NCBI RefSeq assembly: GCF_900176375.1
Contig: NZ_FWYF01000002.1
Location: forward strand, 346,161 to 410,160
DNA from: Reichenbachiella faecimaris
Lineage (GTDB): Bacteria; Bacteroidota; Bacteroidia; Cytophagales; Cyclobacteriaceae
Length of the DNA: 64,000 bases
Reading direction: 5' to 3'
Shown: in pieces, positions 8,697 through 16,709 of the stretch
Layout of the letters: each line of letters starts with the position of its first letter
Numbering within the stretch: the stretch's first letter is position 1
Made by a program: the position numbers and the translations under genes
The notes under the pieces: generated by a model
The model's database searches: none
What the model was told of the DNA's origin: nothing
The model's input: the letters and a program-made list of their open reading frames with translations, nothing else

Positions 8697-8972
8697 TTAT
8701 TCAGGTTTGAACTTCTTGTACAAATTGTCATTGTAGCAATAAGCCCAATACTCATTGGGCTCGGCAGAGGCTATCACAGCATGTTCGGTCTCTTCATGAT
8801 GGGCACGAGCGTGTCTATTTGTAGACGAATCACAACAAAGTGTAACTCCACAAGTCTGGCAAGTCCTTAGGTGCACCCATTCGTCTCCAGTCTTCACACA
8901 TTCCTCACAAACCCCTGCCCCAGATTTAATCTGATCAATGGCTTGTAAATGATTGCAGGACTTGGGATTCAT
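8697..8972 (-). CDS. UBP-type zinc finger protein
   Basis: 91 residues consisting almost entirely of one ZnF-UBP domain. The pattern is CNH near residue 6, CEEC near 18-22, CxxCG near 35-39, CC near 45, and a histidine series RHARAHHEETEH. In eukaryotes this domain binds the free C-terminus of ubiquitin; bacterial stand-alone copies exist in several phyla and their ligand is not known. No ubiquitin-like or protease gene lies next to it. The start ATG at 8972 follows an intergenic stretch with a long palindrome. High confidence in the fold, none in the role. Confidence 0.88.
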   Translation of the reverse strand: MNPKSCNHLQAIDQIKSGAGVCEECVKTGDEWVHLRTCQTCGVTLCCDSSTNRHARAHHEETEHAVIASAEPNEYWAYCYNDNLYKKFKPE

Positions 8973-9096
8973 AGTTGAGTTTGCGAGTGTTAGATTTAAG
9001 TTAGCTAATAATTCTGAATATCCATAAGCCTAAGCCATGCAACCATCCTCTGATACAGAGGTCTTTAAGTAAATAATCAAAAGCCTTATTTCCAAT

Positions 9097-9138
9097 AGTC
9101 TGATGGAGGCTAGAAGCGCTTCTAGCCAACGTCAGACT
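9097..9138. repeat. Long imperfect palindrome between divergent genes
   Basis: A perfect 20-base palindrome (9108-9127, GGCTAGAAGC then its complement) is enclosed by a second pair of arms, AGTCTGA at 9097-9103 and TCAGACT at 9132-9138, with 4 unpaired bases on each side. The run TATTTTTTG follows. The 268-base gap 8973-9240 holds nothing else I can identify. It could be a REP-like dispersed element or a terminator. Confidence 0.6.
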
Positions 9139-9240
9139 TATTTTTTGATCTTTCTTAAAAAAAGTATCACACAGATGTCCTAACTTATTGTACTTGTTCG
9201 TCATCCCATTGAAAAGCAAAAAAATTAAACTGAAAAAATT

Positions 9241-9711
9241 ATGAAAGTATTAAAAATTTCGGGAATTATAGTAGCAGTATTAGTAGTAGGAATTTTTGTC
9301 TTTGCCAAAACAAATCACGTGGCACCACTAGGCATGGTATCATCTGATGAATTTGACAACTATTCTGGTATAGCCATCAAAGGTTATGATCCAGTCAGCT
9401 ACTTTGTTTCAGATAAGGCACAGTTGGGAACTGAAGATTATCAATACGAATGGAAAGATGCAATTTGGTACTTTGTTTCTGAAGAAAACAAAAACAGCTT
9501 TATGGCCAACCCTGAAATGTACGCCCCACAATTCGGAGGTTATTGTGGGTTTGCGGTCAATGCGGGCTTCACTGCTGGTGCAGACCCTACTTCATATATG
9601 ATTAAGGATGAAAAGCTATATCTGTTTAACGGCGCAGATGTAAAAGCTGAAGCACAGGCTGGAGGTAAAGAATTCTTCGATAAGGCTAATGCAAACTGGA
9701 ACAAAAAATAA
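9241..9711 (+). CDS. YHS domain protein, membrane-anchored or secreted
   Basis: 156 residues. The N-terminus is one hydrophobic segment (about residues 4-22), acting as signal peptide or anchor. The YHS domain spans about 45-100, with the family signatures GYDPVSYF, a WYF strand and a GGYCGFAV strand with one cysteine. YHS domains are small metal- or heme-associated modules found with copper ATPases and in secreted single-domain proteins; the ligand here is unknown. The gene stands alone between a palindrome and a strong terminator. It is similar in size and layout to single-domain YHS proteins common in Proteobacteria and Bacteroidota. Confidence 0.88.
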   Translation: MKVLKISGIIVAVLVVGIFVFAKTNHVAPLGMVSSDEFDNYSGIAIKGYDPVSYFVSDKAQLGTEDYQYEWKDAIWYFVSEENKNSFMANPEMYAPQFGGYCGFAVNAGFTAGADPTSYMIKDEKLYLFNGADVKAEAQAGGKEFFDKANANWNKK

Positions 9712-9733
9712 GAAAATCTAACTATCTTGAACT

Positions 9734-9770
9734 CACCCATCTTTACTCTCGTAAGGATGGGTGTTTTTTT
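9734..9770 (+). terminator. Intrinsic terminator after the YHS gene
   Basis: CACCCATC and GATGGGTG form an 8-bp stem that can extend with an inner TTAC/GTAA pairing. Seven T residues follow. It lies 22 bases after the stop codon. Confidence 0.85.
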
Positions 9771-9787
9771 ATCTATAACCTGTTATT

Positions 9788-10477
9788 ATGCCCGCTTCTT
9801 CTTTGCTCGCTCAACCCTTTGAATTTCTTCATATTCTCAAGCTCAATAATAATCGCGAGTGGTTCAACAAAAATAAAGATCAATATTTAGAAGCACATCA
9901 ACAAGTCATCACGTTTGCAGATTTGCTTCTAGCTGAGTTGAACAAAACTGATGTGATCGAAACAGTTTCTGGCAAAAAGAGTCTCTATAGAATCTATCGA
10001 GATGTTCGTTTTTCAAAAGACAAGACACCTTACAGTCTCTATTTTGGCGGGGGATTTAGAAGAGCTACAGCAGAACGCAGAGGGGGTTACTATTTCCATT
10101 TAGAACCAGGCAATACCTATGTTGGTGGTGGTTTTTGGGGACCCAATTCGCAAGACATGATGCATATTCGAAAGCACTTACAGCAAGAGCCCGGCGTGCT
10201 CCGGGACATTATCGAACATAAAGATTTCAAAAAGAATTTTGGCGTACTCAGAGGTGATCAACTCAAACGAGCTCCCAAGGGGTTTGACGTAGATGATCCT
10301 GCTATAGAGCTTCTGAGATATAAGCAATATTGGGTAAGACATGAATTTGATATGAAAGAGGTTATGCAACCTAATTTTCATTTGAGTATAGTCAAACAAT
10401 TTCAACAGATGAGGCCGTTCTTTGACTATATGAGTGAAATATTGACTTCAAACTTGAATGGAGAGTCCATTCTATAA
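9788..10477 (+). CDS. DUF2461 family protein
   Basis: 229 residues, the usual length for this family. It shows the family's conserved order: an N-terminal FLxxLxxNNNREWFxxNK segment, then an IYRDVRFSKDKTPY segment near 65-80, then a GGGYYFHLEPGxxYVGGGFW-like stretch, then the RAPKGFDxDHP-like motif (here RAPKGFDVDDPA) near 160. It is a cytoplasmic protein of unknown biochemical role, found widely in Bacteroidota and Actinobacteria. The start ATG at 9788 comes 17 bases after the YHS terminator, so it probably has its own promoter, which I could not locate. Confidence 0.9.
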   Translation: MPASSLLAQPFEFLHILKLNNNREWFNKNKDQYLEAHQQVITFADLLLAELNKTDVIETVSGKKSLYRIYRDVRFSKDKTPYSLYFGGGFRRATAERRGGYYFHLEPGNTYVGGGFWGPNSQDMMHIRKHLQQEPGVLRDIIEHKDFKKNFGVLRGDQLKRAPKGFDVDDPAIELLRYKQYWVRHEFDMKEVMQPNFHLSIVKQFQQMRPFFDYMSEILTSNLNGESIL

Positions 10478-10540
10478 CAAAAAAATCCTAGGAAACCGCC
10501 CTTGGGATAAACTCAAAACGCAACCAATCAACCAATCTAC

Positions 10541-10616
10541 TTTCGACCTACTGCTGGCTCGTCGAAAACTGCTGATCAGCAAAGTTGCTGATCTAACCAA
10601 TACCACTGAAAGTGGT
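10541..10616. repeat. Three tandem hairpins downstream of the DUF2461 gene
   Basis: Arms TTTCGAC/GTCGAAA (10541-10547, 10561-10567), GATCAGCAA/TTGCTGATC (10574-10582, 10585-10593) and ACCACT/AGTGGT (10602-10607, 10611-10616) follow each other within 76 bases. None is followed by a T run. The 238-base gap has no other visible feature. Confidence 0.5.
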
Positions 10617-10715
10617 AACTAATCTCAATCTAAACTCGAAAAGTAATACTCATCTCTTATGCCAAAAGTGGAAATGGTGCGTGAAAATGGGTATTAGACC
10701 CAAAAGAAATGCGCG

Positions 10716-11210
10716 TTATACTCTAGTGAGTGCTATAATCAAATCTTTGTGTAGTGGAAACTGTTCGACTAATAGATCTCTGTTAGCCATTTCGAAATCC
10801 TCGAAGTCAAATCCAGGCGCTACAGTACAACCTACCAATCCATAGTCACCCCCATCTTTTACCTCAGTGGCAAACCAGCTATTAGCGCTCACCACAGCTT
10901 GTGGAACTTCACCTTTATCTAGATCAAGCCCAAGCGTGATACATTCCTCATTTCCATTTTCATGGATAACATAAATGCTCAAAGGATCTCCAGCATAGAA
11001 ATGCCACATTTCATCTGATTTAATTCGATGAAATGCAGAAAAATTTTCAGCAGTAAGCAAGAAATAAATGCCAGTAGATATATTTCTTTCAGAAGGAAAT
11101 TGCCCAAGAGTAGTGGTCAGCAAAGATCGATAGGTCTCCTTGAAAAATCCTCCCTCAGGATGTGGCTCTAGTTTTAGTCGTTCAACCCAATATGCTGAAG
11201 CCCTCTTCAT
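10716..11210 (-). CDS. Cupin_5 (DUF985) family protein
   Basis: 164 residues from the ATG at 11210; a TTG one codon upstream is also in frame but the ATG is better. The N-terminal signature LxLxPHPEGGFFKETYRS and the cupin core strands with HRIKSDEMWHFY (metal-type histidines) and the later GCTVAPGFDFEDFEMA region are all present. It is a small cytoplasmic beta-barrel of unknown substrate; relatives include proteins called epimerase-like. The ATG shares its A with the TGA of the helicase (TGATG), so it is translated behind the helicase in one operon. Confidence 0.9.
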   Translation of the reverse strand: MKRASAYWVERLKLEPHPEGGFFKETYRSLLTTTLGQFPSERNISTGIYFLLTAENFSAFHRIKSDEMWHFYAGDPLSIYVIHENGNEECITLGLDLDKGEVPQAVVSANSWFATEVKDGGDYGLVGCTVAPGFDFEDFEMANRDLLVEQFPLHKDLIIALTRV

Positions 11211-12322
11211 CAATCCTTGATGCGTGTCATTTTGATTTTAAGGTTTTGCTCATAAAACCGAATACTTTTCAATTCTGGTTCAGACACCAAGCATAATGAC
11301 AACCCGTTCAATCCCGCTCTACCCGTACGGCCACTTCTATGCGTAAAGTATTCCAAATGCTCTGGAACTTGGTAATGAACCACATAAGACAACCCTTTGA
11401 CATCAATGCCACGAGCGGCCACATCTGTCGAAACCAAGATTTGTAAACTTTCATTTTTGAAAGCACGCATTACTTTGTCTCGCTCCTTTTGTTTCATGTC
11501 ACCTTCCAGTGCATCAGTTGCGATGTTTTTGGCTTGCAATTGCTGGCTCAATGTTTTGGCAGCTGCCTTCGTATTGCAAAATATTAATCCTCTATTTTCT
11601 TTTTGAGATCTCAGGAAAGACAACAAGACTTTTACTTTATCATTTGGATCACAAACTACATACTGGTATTCAATATTTTCATTTGCCCCTTTCTTCTTAA
11701 GCTCAACACGTTGTGCATTTTGAGAAAGATAAGTTCGAATCATCTTTTTAACGCCTTCTGGCATAGTGGCAGAAAAAAGCCATTTGTTACTTTTAGCGGC
11801 TGTCTCGTCCAAAATCTTATTCAAGTCCTGTTTGAAACCCATACTCAACATTTCATCAGCCTCATCTAATACTACGGTCTGCACATGATCGAGAGAAACT
11901 GCTTTGCGCTGAATTAAATCAACCAGACGGCCTGGTGTTGCCACTAATATTTGAGTGGGGCGCTGAAGCCGACTAATCTGCTCCTCAATCTTTGCACCAC
12001 CAAAAACAGCTTCTGTAAAAACTTTGTCTGAGTACTTTGTGAATTTGAATAGTTGTTTGGCAATCTGCTGACACAGTTCTCTAGTTGGTGCCAAAACTAA
12101 CGCTTGAATATGTTTTTCGTTAGGGTCTACAATCTCAAGAAGAGGTAAACCAAAGGCAGCTGTTTTTCCAGTCCCGGTTTGGGCTTGACCCACAAAGTCT
12201 GTTTGTCCTTGAACCAATATTGGAATGGTTCTCTCTTGAATTTCTGAGGGGTTTTTGATTCCCATTTCATCCAATCCTTTGATTAATGATTTGGAAATAC
12301 CTAAAGCTGAAAATGTAGACAC
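11210..12322 (-). CDS. DEAD-box RNA helicase
   Basis: 370 residues, a bare helicase core without the basic C-terminal tail of RhlE or DeaD. The Q motif (GIKNPSEIQ, near 21-29), Walker A AQTGTGKT (47-54), PTREL, TPGRL, the DEAD box, SAT, and motif VI HRSGRTGRAG are present. It unwinds short RNA duplexes and probably acts in ribosome assembly, mRNA decay or cold adaptation. The gene is first in an operon with the cupin gene. A promoter is visible 26-33 bases upstream. The exact subfamily cannot be fixed by eye. Confidence 0.93.
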   Translation of the reverse strand: MSTFSALGISKSLIKGLDEMGIKNPSEIQERTIPILVQGQTDFVGQAQTGTGKTAAFGLPLLEIVDPNEKHIQALVLAPTRELCQQIAKQLFKFTKYSDKVFTEAVFGGAKIEEQISRLQRPTQILVATPGRLVDLIQRKAVSLDHVQTVVLDEADEMLSMGFKQDLNKILDETAAKSNKWLFSATMPEGVKKMIRTYLSQNAQRVELKKKGANENIEYQYVVCDPNDKVKVLLSFLRSQKENRGLIFCNTKAAAKTLSQQLQAKNIATDALEGDMKQKERDKVMRAFKNESLQILVSTDVAARGIDVKGLSYVVHYQVPEHLEYFTHRSGRTGRAGLNGLSLCLVSEPELKSIRFYEQNLKIKMTRIKD

Positions 12323-12347
12323 GATGTGCTGAATTTATGTGAGGCTG

Positions 12348-12375
12348 CAAAGATAGGAAGCCCATAGCACACAAA
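12348..12375 (-). promoter_or_regulatory. Candidate promoter of the DEAD helicase operon
   Basis: On the minus strand, TATCTTTG (12355-12348), followed by C, is a -7 match, and TTTG at 12375-12372 is a -33 candidate with a 16-base spacer. The expected leader is about 20 bases. Confidence 0.5.
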
Positions 12376-12427
12376 GCTTGAAAATGACTGTTAGTTATTA
12401 AGGTGATACAAAGAGCATCTAATTTTT

Positions 12428-12709
12428 CTACTTCACTATTTCTACACCTTTCCAAAAGGCCACATATCCTTCTATATTTTTCGCCAAGTCTGAAGCCAAC
12501 GGGTAATACCAGGCAGCATCTTTATTATTTTGGCCATCTACTTCCACTGTATAGTAGCTTGCCACTCCTTTCCAGGGACATCTGGTATGTGTAGCGCTTT
12601 CTTTAAAATAGTCTTTATTAATTGAGTCTGCCGGGAAATAGTGATTGTTTTCCACTATAAGTGTGTCTTCACTCTCTGCTATTACCTGTCCGTTCCAAAT
12701 TGCCTTCAT
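12428..12709 (-). CDS. DUF427 family protein
   Basis: 93 residues, the full length of a single-domain DUF427 protein. Family signatures are the N-terminal WNGxVIAES strand, the ENNHYFP turn near 21-27, the CPWKGxASYY segment near 43-53 and the DAAWYYPxP-like strand. The cysteine and the aromatic cluster are conserved. The fold is a small beta barrel; its biochemical role is unknown. It is monocistronic on the minus strand, upstream of and separate from the helicase operon. Confidence 0.92.
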   Translation of the reverse strand: MKAIWNGQVIAESEDTLIVENNHYFPADSINKDYFKESATHTRCPWKGVASYYTVEVDGQNNKDAAWYYPLASDLAKNIEGYVAFWKGVEIVK

Positions 12710-12947
12710 ATCTATATTTTGATTTTTGATGATAACCAGATTAGGGGTAGTGCAGTTCCATTATTGTCTTATTAATCGAAAGTACACCTACTTTGATCGA
12801 ATTTTATAGCAATATGCTTATATAAAATAGAACTTTCAAAAGATTTAATTTTTGCAAGTCGTCGAAGTTTGAGTACATTTGAGATACTGCCTTTCACTTA
12901 AAACTCAATTCTTTAACCAAACTCGACAATATGGATTAGACAAGTAC

Positions 12948-12968
12948 GTTAAACAAAAGTGTTAAACA
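12948..12968. repeat. Direct repeat GTTAAACA just before the sigma factor start
   Basis: Two copies of GTTAAACA (12948-12955 and 12961-12968) lie 13 bases apart, and the second ends one base before the ATG at 12970. They might be a binding site acting on translation or transcription of the sigma factor gene. The gap 12710-12969 also holds a near-miss -7 element (TAATTTTTGC, 12846-12855). Confidence 0.3.
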
Positions 12969-12969
12969 G

Positions 12970-13569
12970 ATGAATAATTTTGGTGTTAGTGATAGCTTAT
13001 TAGTATCACATTACAAAAACGGTAGCGAAGAGGCGTTTGAAGAGTTGGTGGCTCGACATAAGTCTCGTGTTTTCACTACTATTTATTTGATTGTCAAAGA
13101 TAAATATGTGGCTGAAGATCTTCTTCAGGAAACATTTATCAAAGTCGTGAAAACGGTTAAATCAGGTAAATACAATGAGGAAGGCAAGTTCTTACCATGG
13201 GTGCTGCGCATCGCACACAACTTGGCGATTGACTTTTTTAGAAAAGACAAACGCTACCCGACTATTGTAATGGAAGATGGAAGTGGTGTATTTAATACGC
13301 TGGCTTTCGCGGAAGATTCTGTAGAATCAGTCCAAATCAAACAAGATACTAATGCGTTGTTAAAAAAACTTGTACAGGAATTGCCCGAGGTACAAAAGGA
13401 AGTTTTAATAATGAGACACTATATGCAAATGAGTTTTCAAGACATTGCAGAGTCCACTAACGTCAGTATCAATACAGCTTTAGGTCGGATGAGATATGCC
13501 TTGATCAATTTGCGTAAAAAAATGCAAAAATTGAACATCGCTTATGATCACCACTTTTACCGAAAATGA
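12970..13569 (+). CDS. ECF-type RNA polymerase sigma factor
   Basis: 199 residues. Region 2 spans about 10-85, with the core-binding AEDLLQETFIKV helix and the LPWVLRIAHNLAIDFFRK stretch characteristic of 2.3-2.4. Region 4 is near 130-185, with RHYMQMSFQDIAESTNVSI as the promoter -35 binding helix-turn-helix. No region 3 is present, as in ECF sigma factors. It directs RNA polymerase to a specific regulon, likely a general envelope or growth regulon in this phylum, but the target is not deducible. The following small gene overlaps its 3' end by 26 bases. Confidence 0.93.
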   Translation: MNNFGVSDSLLVSHYKNGSEEAFEELVARHKSRVFTTIYLIVKDKYVAEDLLQETFIKVVKTVKSGKYNEEGKFLPWVLRIAHNLAIDFFRKDKRYPTIVMEDGSGVFNTLAFAEDSVESVQIKQDTNALLKKLVQELPEVQKEVLIMRHYMQMSFQDIAESTNVSINTALGRMRYALINLRKKMQKLNIAYDHHFYRK

Positions 13570-13774
13570 CTTGCTTCGCTATTTGTACGACGAATCAAGT
13601 GACAATGAAAAAACCGACATTGAAAACGCATTAGTTTGCGACTCTGAACTCGAAGCTAGATTTTTTGATTTAAAATTAGACAGCACTTTGCTAGACGAAT
13701 TGTTTTTTGATCCTGCTGATTTTACACTGGAAAAAATATTTAGCTTTTCATCTAATTATTCATCAAGTCGATAA
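13544..13774 (+). CDS. Small acidic protein overlapping the sigma factor, possible regulator
   Basis: 76 residues, strongly acidic, without membrane segment or zinc motif. The N-terminal part (NDLLRYLYDESS...EIENAL-like) resembles the short zinc-less leader region of anti-sigma factors in Bacteroidota, where an LxxYLYxE motif is common. It starts inside the sigma factor gene (26-base overlap), so the two are co-translated. An anti-sigma or sigma-binding function is inferred from overlap and this resemblance only. The tail is Ser-rich. Confidence 0.65.
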   Translation: MITTFTENDLLRYLYDESSDNEKTDIENALVCDSELEARFFDLKLDSTLLDELFFDPADFTLEKIFSFSSNYSSSR

Positions 13775-13810
13775 TTAAGATTTGCTGCTTCTTTTTGTAG
13801 ATTCGAACTT

Positions 13811-14464
13811 ATGAATAAAAAAGAGCGGTATCAATTTTTTATTGACTATTTCAGTCAAAATCAGCCAGAGGCCGAAACAGAACTTCACTACGAAAACCCC
13901 TATCAACTTATTGTTGCTGTCGCACTTAGTGCGCAGTGCACAGACAAGCGAGTGAACATGGTCACTCCAGCCATCTTCGAAACTTTCCCAACTCCTGAGG
14001 CCTTGGCTGCCTCCAATTTTGATGAGTTGTTTCCTTATATCCGATCCATTTCCTACCCTAATAATAAAACCAAACACCTGCTTGGCATGGCTCAAATGTT
14101 GGTTGAAGATTTTAACTCAGAAATACCTTCTGATCTCAATGACCTGCAGAAGCTTCCTGGGGTTGGCAGAAAAACAGCCAATGTAATCGCATCAGTGATT
14201 TTTAACCAGCCCACTATGGCAGTGGACACCCATGTTTTCCGAGTTTCAAAGCGCCTAGGCCTTGTGACTCAAACTGCCAAGACTCCTTTGGAGGTAGAGA
14301 AGCAATTAGTCAGATACATACCCGAGGAACACATTCCCAAAGCGCATCACTGGCTTATTTTGCATGGCAGATACATCTGTTTGGCAAGAAAGCCACAATG
14401 TGATCAGTGTAATATTGCTTTGATGTGTCGCTATTACGAAAAAAATATAGAGACTAAGGATTAG
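13811..14464 (+). CDS. nth: Endonuclease III, DNA glycosylase/AP lyase
   Basis: 217 residues. It removes oxidized pyrimidines from DNA and cuts the abasic site in base excision repair. The helix-hairpin-helix LPGVGRKTANV near 114-124 contains the catalytic lysine, and the catalytic aspartate is in AVDTHVFRVSKRLGL. The C-terminal 4Fe-4S loop has the correct spacing C-x6-C-x2-C-x5-C. The gene follows the sigma factor block by 36 bases. Its 3' end overlaps the convergent 501-residue gene by 11 bases. There is no strong promoter, only the near-match TAAGATTTGC at 13777-13786. Confidence 0.96.
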   Translation: MNKKERYQFFIDYFSQNQPEAETELHYENPYQLIVAVALSAQCTDKRVNMVTPAIFETFPTPEALAASNFDELFPYIRSISYPNNKTKHLLGMAQMLVEDFNSEIPSDLNDLQKLPGVGRKTANVIASVIFNQPTMAVDTHVFRVSKRLGLVTQTAKTPLEVEKQLVRYIPEEHIPKAHHWLILHGRYICLARKPQCDQCNIALMCRYYEKNIETKD

Positions 14465-15959
14465 CCAACTTCATTTTCTCAACCGTATGCAACACCACTT
14501 CCCACAAATGCTCATACGGCAAAATTTCAAAATCAGAGAAAGGAGCTTGAGTACGTTTTTCTCCAAGCTTGGATAAATATTTCTCCGTTTTTGATTTCGT
14601 TTTTTCTACATCAAAATCTGCCGTCTTGAGTGTTTTGAGCATTTTATAAAATTGCTTTTCTCTGGGATTTTTCCCTGGTTCATTCAGATGTTTGAAGAAA
14701 TAGTTTTCCACCTCATCCAATTTATTCATCGCTAAATCAAGTCTATCTTTATTGATGTGGTGAATGAATTCTAACAATGGCAAAGTGAAATAATAGCCTT
14801 TGGATTCCACGTAGTAATATTCTGCAGCTTCATACACATCACTAAATCGAACACGTTTCAGCATATCCTTACCAGGTGTGGCAAAATTCAAATAAATCCT
14901 AAACACCTTCCATCTCCCAACAGTGACCTCGGGTGCTCTAGAATAGTTAGGGTTTTTGATCACATCTTCAAGGACTCTCTTGGCCAATTTATAATCTTGG
15001 TTGTGCATGGCTAGCAAAAAATAAGTCTCAGAATGATCAAACCACCTTTCGGTTGACTTATCCATAAATTTGTATCCAGCTTTTGCTTCAGCATAGCCTT
15101 CCTTATACTTTTCTGCAGCCAACAAGGCCCTACTGGCAAGGTAACTATTGTAGCCTTGATCAAATCGATCAGTTTCCACTTTGGCCTTTGACACTATTTT
15201 AGAAGCTTCTATAGTAAATTTATACAAACCATTGTAGTCTCTGTTTAATAACAGCAGCCAGGTTTTGAGTTGGTAGTAGTTCAGAAATACATTGATTGAT
15301 TGAATAGACTTCCATAACTTTTCGGTACTGTCAGCTGCCTTTTTCAAGTGATCTTGACAGGTATTTCGCGAATGAATTGATTTTGACATCAACATTCTCA
15401 TCCTCAAAAAGAGATCTCGATTTTCTTTTTCTTTATGATTTAAGACTCTTAAGTCACTTATGGTTTTTATAGTCAACTCGAAATCAGTCGGCTTGCACTC
15501 ATGAGATAATATGTCACTCTTCAATTCGTACGCCTCCAACAATGCTTGAGTAATTTGATTTTCTTCTGCCAGTGTGATGCACTTATTCAATTGCTTATCG
15601 GACATCGCGTACTCACCCAATTTGAACAGGATATGAGCCTTGTGAATATACTCCTTGCATTCAAGCTCTACCTTAGTTGTATGGGTAAAGCCTGGTTCGT
15701 CAAAATTGATATGATAGAGTAAGTCGTAAAGCTTATGCCTCAATCTAGACTTGAGCATTCTGAAGCGCTGGTCGTAGATGTCTGACTGATACATGCCGTC
15801 AGCCGCGCTCTCGTCAGTGGGGTACTGTCCGTTAAGAACCCCGTTGTAAAGTAACTGCTCTTTTCCCGGGTTTTCTACATCACCAGTTAGGTTGATTACA
15901 TCAAAGTTGCTTTTTAGACCATACGTTACCAGGTCGACTAACTTATTAATCTCTTTCAT
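14454..15959 (-). CDS. Helical protein of unknown function, 501 residues
   Basis: A 501-residue protein without signal peptide or membrane segment. Most of it is alpha-helical with repeated leucine, alanine and aromatic positions at TPR-like spacing (for example A-x2-L-x7-A patterns near 130-180 and 270-330), so it is probably a solenoid. I do not recognise a catalytic motif. It ends by overlapping nth by 11 bases in convergent orientation. The upstream region (15960-16295) has no clear promoter. Proteins of this kind occur in Cytophagia as unnamed families; no function is claimed. Confidence 0.8.
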   Translation of the reverse strand: MKEINKLVDLVTYGLKSNFDVINLTGDVENPGKEQLLYNGVLNGQYPTDESAADGMYQSDIYDQRFRMLKSRLRHKLYDLLYHINFDEPGFTHTTKVELECKEYIHKAHILFKLGEYAMSDKQLNKCITLAEENQITQALLEAYELKSDILSHECKPTDFELTIKTISDLRVLNHKEKENRDLFLRMRMLMSKSIHSRNTCQDHLKKAADSTEKLWKSIQSINVFLNYYQLKTWLLLLNRDYNGLYKFTIEASKIVSKAKVETDRFDQGYNSYLASRALLAAEKYKEGYAEAKAGYKFMDKSTERWFDHSETYFLLAMHNQDYKLAKRVLEDVIKNPNYSRAPEVTVGRWKVFRIYLNFATPGKDMLKRVRFSDVYEAAEYYYVESKGYYFTLPLLEFIHHINKDRLDLAMNKLDEVENYFFKHLNEPGKNPREKQFYKMLKTLKTADFDVEKTKSKTEKYLSKLGEKRTQAPFSDFEILPYEHLWEVVLHTVEKMKLANP

Positions 15960-16295
15960 GCTGCTAATACGTTTAGATTTGGTGTCCTATATCGAACGAG
16001 GCTGCTGACACCTGGTTCTAAATTGGCTCAACCAAAAGGATATTATTTTTCTCAATATGCAATATAAAATATTGCCTTCGTTTTTCCGCCCTTTTTAAGT
16101 TAAATGCCCCGTGCAATGGGTACGTTGCCATTAAATCAAAGAATAATTCAAAACTCAAAAAGGAATAGGACGCATTGATAGATAAAAATTAATTTAATAA
16201 TTAAATTAGTCTAACGATTGCAAGGCTGTCCATTGCTACAAAAGTTATTTTGCAATTATTATTAATCAGCTATAATACATACAACATAAAAACGC
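15960..16295. other. 336-base intergenic region with an AT-rich palindrome
   Basis: This divergent spacer holds no ORF or RNA I can support. It is AT-rich and contains a perfect palindrome with 9-base arms, TAATTTAAT/ATTAAATTA, around one A (16190-16208). It lies about 90 bases before the start of the 123-residue membrane protein. I found no TAnnTTTG element on either strand. Confidence 0.5.
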
Positions 16296-16667
16296 ATGAA
16301 AAAATTCAAAACCTTTTTCTACGGCATCTACATTTTATATTTTGCTTTCTCTGCTTTCATTGCGTTTAATTACGAAAAAATTGTTCTTCACTGGGATTGG
16401 GATTGGATCAGTACCTGGACTGGACTCATTAGGTTAGTCCTACAAATGGGAGGCATTGGAACCATTTTATTTATTACAGAAATTATTGTGGAAAACATTC
16501 ACCTGATTTCAAAAAGAAGCAAGATCAAAGCACTAGAAAATGAGGTCACAGATTTGAAAGCCAAATTATACGACAAATCAAACACCCAACCAGTGACTCC
16601 TCAAGTTTCTGAGCCCCCTATAATTGAAAAGAAAGAGGAAGAAGATAAGTCTCAAGAGCCTTCATAA
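16296..16667 (+). CDS. Small two-helix membrane protein with coiled-coil tail
   Basis: 123 residues. Two hydrophobic segments lie at about 7-25 and 45-65, separated by a short loop containing a repeated WDWD. A predicted coiled coil follows (about 75-95, KIKALENEVTDLKAKL), then a Pro-, Glu- and Lys-rich tail. The layout resembles LapA-type or phage-shock-like small membrane proteins, but no family signature is clear. It is upstream of the comM-like gene by 42 bases and may share its transcript. Function unknown. Confidence 0.7.
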   Translation: MKKFKTFFYGIYILYFAFSAFIAFNYEKIVLHWDWDWISTWTGLIRLVLQMGGIGTILFITEIIVENIHLISKRSKIKALENEVTDLKAKLYDKSNTQPVTPQVSEPPIIEKKEEEDKSQEPS

Positions 16668-16709
16668 GGTTAATTATTAACTCATTTTTTTATCGGACAA
16701 CCAATCTAA

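Noticed and set aside
9001-9219. Minus-strand frame of 72 residues covering the palindrome
   Set aside because: Its coding sequence runs through the long palindrome, has no recognisable family features, and ends in a stretch of low-quality codons. It is a chance frame.
10612-10845. Plus-strand frame of 77 residues at the end of the cupin gene
   Set aside because: Most of it lies antisense to the well-supported cupin gene and shows no protein-like pattern.
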